Source: CAYJBP01 sp964368605
GTDB lineage: Bacteria; Bacillota; Dehalobacteriia; UBA4068
Direction: 5' to 3'
DNA length: 10,356 nucleotides
Assembly (NCBI GenBank): GCA_964368605.1
Contig: CAYJBP010000093.1
Coordinates: forward strand, 1-10,356
Position 1 is the stretch's first letter. Each line of letters starts with the position of its first letter. The notes beneath the pieces are model-generated. The model was given only the letters and a program-made list of their open reading frames with translations, searched no databases and was not told the origin of the DNA. Position numbers and translations under genes: made by a program. Of this stretch, positions 5,888 to 10,356 are shown piece by piece.

Positions 5888-5921
5888 AGAATATCTATTA
5901 TTAATTTAAGGATGGTGAATT

Positions 5922-6206
5922 ATGGAAATTAGTGCCGGCGATGTTGAATATGTAGCCAAATTGGCCAAGCTAAATATCCCCAAAGAGCAAAAAGACGAAT
6001 TTAGGCAAAAAATGAGTTCGATTTTAAAATATATGGAGCAATTGCAAGAGGTAGATACCACAGATATCTTACCTACCACCCATGTTTTGCCGCTGGAAAA
6101 TGTGCTAAGGGAAGATAATATCGGCCCCAGCCTGGCTCATGAACGAGCCTTAGCCAATGCACCGGATAGCCAAGATGGTTATTTTAAGGTGCCCAAAATT
6201 CTTTAA
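5922..6206 (+). CDS. gatC: Asp/Glu-tRNA amidotransferase subunit C
   Basis: The 94-residue GatC subunit, which wraps around GatA and stabilises the GatCAB complex. The N-terminal helix region DVEYVAKLAKLNIPKEQ and the central MSSILKYMEQLQEVDTTD are typical. The conserved extended segment follows as PTTHVLPLENVLREDN, and the C-terminus GYFKVPKIL is canonical. The ATG at 5922 is preceded by AAGGATGGTG. It is the first gene of the gatC-gatA-gatB operon, in the standard Bacillota order, with a 34-base gap to gatA. Confidence 0.96.
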   Translation: MEISAGDVEYVAKLAKLNIPKEQKDEFRQKMSSILKYMEQLQEVDTTDILPTTHVLPLENVLREDNIGPSLAHERALANAPDSQDGYFKVPKIL

Positions 6207-6240
6207 TTTTCGCATATTTTGCTTTTAAGGAGGAAAGAAA

Positions 6241-7713
6241 TTGCAATTAACAGATTTGAATATTGAGGATTTAATCCTAGGCCTTAAAGAGGGGCGTTTT
6301 TCGTCCTTAGAAATTACCGAGGCCTATTTGCAGCGAATAGAAAAAACCGAACCATATCTAAATGCATATATTACTGTTATAGCCGACCAGGCTATAGCAG
6401 CGGCCAAAGCATCGGATGATCGCAGAGCAAACAACCAGCTACTAAGCGATTTAGATGGTATCCCGGTTGCCCTAAAAGATATTTTTTGCACGGATGGCGT
6501 TCTTACCAGCTGTGCGTCTAAAATGCTCTACAATTATTTACCGCCATATAATGCCACCTGCTGGCAAAAATTACTTGATGCAGGCTGCATTTTGCTGGGC
6601 AAAACCAATATGGATGAGTTTGCGATGGGCTCTTCTAATGAAAATTCGGCTTATGGTGCTGCCCATAATCCTTTTGATATCGATTATGTAACCGGCGGTT
6701 CGTCGGGTGGCTCGGCGGCAGTAGTGGCGGCCGATAGTGCGCCCTTTTCCTTGGGCACCGATACCGGCGGCAGTGTGCGCCAACCGGCGCATTATTGCGG
6801 TGTAGTGGGCATTAAGCCTACCTATGGCCGTATTTCACGCTATGGAATTATCCCCTTTGCCTCATCTTTAGATCAGGCCGGTATCTTTGCTAAAACCGTG
6901 CGTGATAGTGCAATTGTTTTAGAAGCCGTATCCGGCAAGGATAAAATGGATTCTACCTCGGCCGATGTGGCCGTTGGTAATTATCGGGCTGCTTGTGATA
7001 AATCCGTTAAGGGCCTAAAAATTGGCCTACCCAAAGAATTTTTGGCCGAAGGCATCGAGCCTACTACCTTAGAAGCAATTGCCCAAGCCGCCCAAATTTT
7101 AAGGGATGCCGGAGCAATTGTTGAAGAAATGTCCTTGCCTCATACCCCCTATGCCTTGCCTGCCTACTATGTATTATCCTCGGCCGAGGCCTCTTCTAAT
7201 TTGGCACGTTATGATGGCGTGCGTTATGGCTATCGTGCTGAAGCTAATGATTTAAATCAAATGTTTATCAAAACCCGTACCGAAGCCTTTGGCGAAGAAG
7301 TAAAAAGGCGGATTATGCTGGGTACTTATGCCTTATCTTCCGGCTATTATGATGCTTACTATAATAAAACCCTGCAAGTTAGAACCTTAATTAAGCAGGA
7401 TTATGACCAGGTTTTTGCCGCCGGCTATGATGCCTTATTAACCCCTGTTACAGCCGGTTGCGCCTTTAAAATCAATGAGCGCTCCGCCGATCCTTTGGCC
7501 ATGTATATGACCGATGTTTGCACCGTGCCGATTAATTTGGCCGGTTTATGCGCCATTTCCGTGCCCTTTACCATGGTCGACGGCCTGCCTTTGGGCTTGC
7601 AATTAATCGGCAAGCCATTTGGTGAAGAAGCCCTGTATACGGCTGCTGCCGCCATTGAGCAACCTCGCTTTTTGGCACCCGATTTTACCGATAATAGCAA
7701 AGGAGGTCTATAA
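6241..7713 (+). CDS. gatA: Asp/Glu-tRNA amidotransferase subunit A
   Basis: A 490-residue amidase-signature enzyme. It hydrolyses glutamine and passes ammonia to GatB to convert Glu-tRNA(Gln) and/or Asp-tRNA(Asn) to the amide forms. The catalytic Ser-cisSer-Lys triad sits at the standard positions: Lys79 in PVALKD, Ser154 in GGSSGGSAA, and Ser178 in GTDTGGSVRQ. The substrate-region motif MDEFAMGSSNENSAYG (124-139) is intact. The length fits the family. The start is TTG at 6241, with a strong AAGGAGG (6228-6234) six bases upstream and no nearby ATG; translation begins QLTDLNIEDL, as expected for GatA. Its presence implies that the host makes Gln-tRNA and/or Asn-tRNA by the indirect route. Confidence 0.98.
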   Translation: MQLTDLNIEDLILGLKEGRFSSLEITEAYLQRIEKTEPYLNAYITVIADQAIAAAKASDDRRANNQLLSDLDGIPVALKDIFCTDGVLTSCASKMLYNYLPPYNATCWQKLLDAGCILLGKTNMDEFAMGSSNENSAYGAAHNPFDIDYVTGGSSGGSAAVVAADSAPFSLGTDTGGSVRQPAHYCGVVGIKPTYGRISRYGIIPFASSLDQAGIFAKTVRDSAIVLEAVSGKDKMDSTSADVAVGNYRAACDKSVKGLKIGLPKEFLAEGIEPTTLEAIAQAAQILRDAGAIVEEMSLPHTPYALPAYYVLSSAEASSNLARYDGVRYGYRAEANDLNQMFIKTRTEAFGEEVKRRIMLGTYALSSGYYDAYYNKTLQVRTLIKQDYDQVFAAGYDALLTPVTAGCAFKINERSADPLAMYMTDVCTVPINLAGLCAISVPFTMVDGLPLGLQLIGKPFGEEALYTAAAAIEQPRFLAPDFTDNSKGGL

Positions 7714-7716
7714 AGC

Positions 7717-9165
7717 ATGACTGATTATTTAACAACAATCGGCCTGGAATTTCATGCCGAGCTAAAAACCAATACCAAAATTTTCTGTTCTTGCCCTACC
7801 ACCTTTGCCGCCGAGCCAAATACCAATGTTTGCCCGGTTTGCTTAGGATTACCGGGGGTTTTACCTGTACTAAACAAGCATGCTGTGGAATTAGCGGTGC
7901 GGGCAGGCTTGGCTTTAAATTGCCAAATCAATGATTATTCCAAATTTGATCGCAAAAATTATTTTTATCCTGATTTAACCAAGGCTTATCAGATTAGCCA
8001 GCTACCCCTGCCGATTTGCCTAAACGGCTATGTGGATATCGAAACCGCCGACGGTAAGCCCAAGCGGATTAGAATCAATCGTATTCACATGGAAGAAGAT
8101 GCAGGTAAACTGGTGCATAGCGGCGATAATATCGCCAATTCGCAGTATTCCTTACCCGATTATAATCGGGCGGCTGTGCCTTTGGTAGAAATCGTAACCG
8201 AGCCCGATTTAAGCTCGGCCTTCGAGGCTAGGCAATTTGGCGAAAAACTAAAGCTGATTTTAGAATATGCCGGCGTATCCGATGTTAAGATGGAGCAAGG
8301 CTCTTTGCGCTGCGATGTTAATATCTCTTTACGCGCTAAAGAGGAGGATGAGCTTGGCGTTAAGGTAGAAATCAAAAACTTAAACTCCTTTAAAGCCGTC
8401 CAAAAAGCCATCGAATACGAAGAGGTTCGCCAAGCAGATATGCTCGATGATAAGGAAACTATTATTCAAGAAACCCGCCTTTGGAGCGAAGCTAGCGGCA
8501 AAACGCAGTCGATGCGCTCTAAAGAGGATGCCCATGATTATCGCTATTTCCCCGAGCCGGATTTAGTGCCAATTAGAGTTGATGCAGCTTGGATGGCAGA
8601 AATTGCCGCAGGCTTACCCGAATTGCCGGCCAAACGCTTGGCCAGATTAACCGAGCAATATCAGCTTTCGGATTATGATGCGGCCCAGATTACAGGCAGC
8701 CCCTTGCTTGCCTTTTATTTCGACGAGGTAATGGCGGTTTATCCGCAAGCCAAAACAGTTGCTAACTGGCTTTTAGGCGATATTTCGCGCTTATTAAATT
8801 CGCTTGATGCCGAGCCTGCACAAATACCCTTGCCGCTTGATCAATTTGTTTATGTGCTTAAAGAGCTGGAAAAATCTGCTATCAATAATAATAGTGCTAA
8901 AGTGGTTATCGAAGAATTATTCACCGCAGGTGGCTTAGCTGCCGACATAATCAAGGCCAAAGGCTTTGCCCAAATTTCCGATACATCCTTCTTAGAGGCT
9001 GCTATCGCCAAGATTATCACAGCTAATCCTAAACCTGTTGACGATTATCGGGCCGGTAAAAAGCAATCGATCGGCTTTTTGGTGGGTCAAATTATGAAGG
9101 AAACCAAAGGCCAGGCTAACCCGGGCATGGTTAAAGAGATGTTAGAAAAAACTTTAGATAATTAA
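7717..9165 (+). CDS. gatB: Asp/Glu-tRNA amidotransferase subunit B
   Basis: A 482-residue GatB subunit, which phosphorylates the tRNA-bound Glu or Asp and receives ammonia from GatA. The N-terminal motif TIGLEFHAELKT is present, where GLEVH is more usual. Four zinc-binding cysteines are at residues 24, 26, 39 and 42 (CSC and CPVC). Further signatures are the kinase-cradle motif DYNRAAVPLVEIVTEPDL and SMRSKEDAHDYRYFPEPDL. The C-terminal helical and YqeY-like tail domain binds the tRNA and ends GKKQSIGFLVGQIMKETKGQ. AAGGAGGT (7700-7707) lies within the last codons of gatA, nine bases before the ATG, and only three bases separate the genes, so coupling is tight. No strong terminator follows. Confidence 0.98.
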   Translation: MTDYLTTIGLEFHAELKTNTKIFCSCPTTFAAEPNTNVCPVCLGLPGVLPVLNKHAVELAVRAGLALNCQINDYSKFDRKNYFYPDLTKAYQISQLPLPICLNGYVDIETADGKPKRIRINRIHMEEDAGKLVHSGDNIANSQYSLPDYNRAAVPLVEIVTEPDLSSAFEARQFGEKLKLILEYAGVSDVKMEQGSLRCDVNISLRAKEEDELGVKVEIKNLNSFKAVQKAIEYEEVRQADMLDDKETIIQETRLWSEASGKTQSMRSKEDAHDYRYFPEPDLVPIRVDAAWMAEIAAGLPELPAKRLARLTEQYQLSDYDAAQITGSPLLAFYFDEVMAVYPQAKTVANWLLGDISRLLNSLDAEPAQIPLPLDQFVYVLKELEKSAINNNSAKVVIEELFTAGGLAADIIKAKGFAQISDTSFLEAAIAKIITANPKPVDDYRAGKKQSIGFLVGQIMKETKGQANPGMVKEMLEKTLDN

Positions 9166-9178
9166 TTTATAAAAAGTC

Positions 9179-9207
9179 TTGCCGTATGGCGAATTTTGTA
9201 TTACAAT
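9179..9207 (+). promoter_or_regulatory. Sigma-A type promoter of the DHH phosphoesterase gene
   Basis: TTGCCG (9179-9184) and TACAAT (9202-9207) have an exact 17-base spacer. The start would fall about 30 bases before the ATG at 9246, leaving space for the TTGGAGG binding site at 9232-9238. The gene is therefore likely expressed independently of gatCAB. Confidence 0.55.
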
Positions 9208-9245
9208 ATAGGTATAGGGATAATTAGTATATTGGAGGTTTTTGC

Positions 9246-10160
9246 ATGCGTTTATTAACTCGTTCCGACTTCGACGGATTGGCCTGCGCAGCCCTATTAA
9301 AAGAGCTGGGAGTAATTGATCATTGGAAGTTTGTGCATCCTAAGGATTTGCAAGATGGCATTATCGAGGTTACCGAAAATGATGTTTTAGCCAATGTGCC
9401 CTATGTAGAGGGTTGCAAAATGTGGTTCGATCATCATTCCAGCGAGCAAGATCGTCTGGGTGCTGATATTGTATTTGAAGGCGAAAGCCGCCATGAGGAT
9501 AGCGCTGCCCGTGTAATTTATGAATTTTATGGCGGCAAGAATAGATTGCCCCATTTTGAAGAGATGATTGTGGCCGTAGATAAAGTTGATGCGGCAAAAT
9601 TAACCAAAGACGAAATTTTAAACCCCGAAGGCTGGGTATTACTGGGCTTTATTATGGATCCCCGTACCGGTTTGGGGCGTTTCCGCAACTTTAGAATTAG
9701 CAATTATGAATTGATGGAAACTTTAATCGACTCTTGCCGCACCCAAAACATCACCGAAATTTTGGCTAATCCCGATGTGGCAGAGAGGGTGGAGCTTTAT
9801 TTTGAGCAGGATGCCTTATTCCGCGCCATGGTTGAGGAGCATACCTTTACCCGTGGCAATGTTATCGTAACCGATTTGCGCAATGTTGATACTATTTATA
9901 CAGGCAATCGCTTCTTGATTTACAGCCTATATCCCGAGCAAAACATTTCGATTTGGGTTGTAGATGGCCGCAATAAGCAAAACTGCCCGATTGCGGTTGG
10001 TCATAGCGTAATTAATCGCAGCTCTAAAACCAATGTGGGTTCGCTACTGCTTAAATACGGCGGCGGCGGCCATAATCAAGTAGGTACTTGTCAGGTAGAA
10101 TATGATGATGCTACCCAGGTACTTAGCGAATTAATTGCCAAAATGAATGCCGATGGCTAA
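9246..10160 (+). CDS. DHH/DHHA1 family phosphoesterase, exopolyphosphatase-like
   Basis: A 304-residue cytoplasmic metal-dependent phosphoesterase. The N-terminal DHH domain has the metal-binding motif RSDFDG with Asp8 and Asp10, the DHH triad Asp62-His63-His64 in MWFDHHSS, and Asp115 in DKVDAAK. The C-terminal DHHA1 domain ends with the substrate-binding KYGGGGHNQVG motif (His276). Relatives include exopolyphosphatase-like proteins, nanoRNA/pAp phosphatases (NrnA) and the catalytic half of cyclic di-AMP phosphodiesterases. No membrane, PAS or GGDEF part is present, so it is not a GdpP-type enzyme. The divergent N-terminal motif (SDFDG, where NrnA has DPDG/DADA types) leaves the substrate open. 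The ATG follows GGAGG by seven to eight bases. It has its own promoter and terminator. Confidence 0.92.
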   Translation: MRLLTRSDFDGLACAALLKELGVIDHWKFVHPKDLQDGIIEVTENDVLANVPYVEGCKMWFDHHSSEQDRLGADIVFEGESRHEDSAARVIYEFYGGKNRLPHFEEMIVAVDKVDAAKLTKDEILNPEGWVLLGFIMDPRTGLGRFRNFRISNYELMETLIDSCRTQNITEILANPDVAERVELYFEQDALFRAMVEEHTFTRGNVIVTDLRNVDTIYTGNRFLIYSLYPEQNISIWVVDGRNKQNCPIAVGHSVINRSSKTNVGSLLLKYGGGGHNQVGTCQVEYDDATQVLSELIAKMNADG

Positions 10161-10182
10161 ATAAATTCTAAAAGTTTTTGGC

Positions 10183-10218
10183 TTTACCTTTTTACAAAAA
10201 GGTAAAAGGTTTTAATCT
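10183..10218. terminator. Hairpin terminator between convergent genes
   Basis: TTTACCTTTTT (10183-10193) is perfectly complementary to AAAAAGGTAAA (10196-10206), giving a helix of about ten pairs. Rightward it is followed by AGGTTTTAATCTTTT, a broken T tract. Leftward there is only a weak T content. It most likely ends the DHH phosphoesterase transcript and may also serve the converging gene at the right edge. Confidence 0.55.
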
Positions 10219-10225
10219 TTTGACC

Positions 10226-10354
10226 TTAAGTTTTTCTTTCAATTATTAAATAAAAGGAAATGCCGGCGAGATAGAAACATAAGGCGGCTGCAAAAACGAA
10301 TAATCGAATTGATAAAATTGAAAGAAAGCTGCTATTTTTATTTGCTGCGCAAAT
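10226..10354 (-). CDS. C-terminal end of an unassigned leftward gene, probable membrane protein (partial)
   Basis: On the - strand a frame is open from the window edge (first complete codon at 10354) to a TAA at 10228-10226, giving 42 residues. It begins ICAANKNSSFLSILSI and then shows one clean hydrophobic helix (LFVFAAALCFYLAGISFYL), followed by a short positively charged end IIERKT. This hydrophobic helix with a charged cytosolic tail looks like the last transmembrane segment of a membrane protein. The family cannot be named from so little. It is convergent with the DHH phosphoesterase gene, with 65 bases holding a hairpin between them. The alternative is that the frame is open by chance. 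Confidence 0.45.
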   Translation of the reverse strand: MCAANKNSSFLSILSIRLFVFAAALCFYLAGISFYLIIERKT

Positions 10355-10356
10355 AA

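Noticed and set aside
5750..5932. Small + strand ORF across the end of the DUF368 gene and the gatC promoter
   Set aside because: It overlaps coding and promoter sequence, is lysine/asparagine-rich by composition, and has no ribosome binding site.
6571..8411. Antisense ORFs within gatA and gatB (6571-6792, 7425-7718, 8160-8411) and + 6494-6691
   Set aside because: All lie inside conserved subunits, lack start signals and give no recognisable protein.
9180..9197. GCC-GTAT-GGC hairpin after gatB as a terminator
   Set aside because: Three base pairs are too few, and the segment overlaps a well-spaced promoter for the next gene.
9370..9597. Antisense ORF within the DHH phosphoesterase gene
   Set aside because: It is opposite the conserved DHH motif region and its product is not protein-like.

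Overview
This window looks like a chromosomal stretch from a low-GC, endospore-forming member of the Bacillota, probably a clostridial-type organism. The evidence is a small acid-soluble spore protein gene, a GatCAB amidotransferase operon, an rbgA-rnhB-yraN gene order familiar from Gram-positive genomes, strong AGGAGG-type ribosome binding sites before almost every gene, and TTGxxx-N17-TATAAT promoters. I saw no intact mobile element, CRISPR array, rRNA or tRNA gene.

Left edge (1-551): a strong rightward intrinsic terminator (93-141) closes something transcribed from outside the window. A leftward gene for an alpha/beta-type spore DNA-binding protein follows. The 172-base divergent spacer holds a candidate sigma-G promoter for the spore gene, a vegetative promoter for the rightward genes, and dyad sequences that could be operators.

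Membrane-regulator cluster (552-2891): three tightly packed rightward genes encode a DUF2975 four-helix membrane protein, a 71-residue YozG-type Cro/CI helix-turn-helix regulator, and a large DUF4173/DUF4153-like polytopic membrane protein. This is a recurrent but functionally uncharacterised association and the least understood part of the window.

Housekeeping cluster (3072-5822): rbgA (50S assembly GTPase), rnhB (RNase HII) and yraN (UPF0102) overlap one another as one transcription unit. They are followed by a DUF368 protein, a family assigned to undecaprenyl-phosphate translocation. The rbgA promoter carries a near-perfect 36-base inverted repeat overlapping its -10 element.

gatCAB (5922-9165): the complete operon for the Asp-tRNA(Asn)/Glu-tRNA(Gln) amidotransferase, with its own extended -10 promoter and all catalytic residues of GatA and zinc cysteines of GatB visible. 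gatA starts with TTG. A monocistronic DHH/DHHA1 phosphoesterase (9246-10160) follows, then a hairpin terminator, and finally the C-terminal tail of a convergent leftward gene, probably a membrane protein, cut by the window edge.

Most of the window is ordinary core genome. The points most worth checking are the dyads over the rbgA and gatC promoters, the DUF2975-HTH-DUF4173 operon with its palindromic upstream region, and the two unassigned edges.
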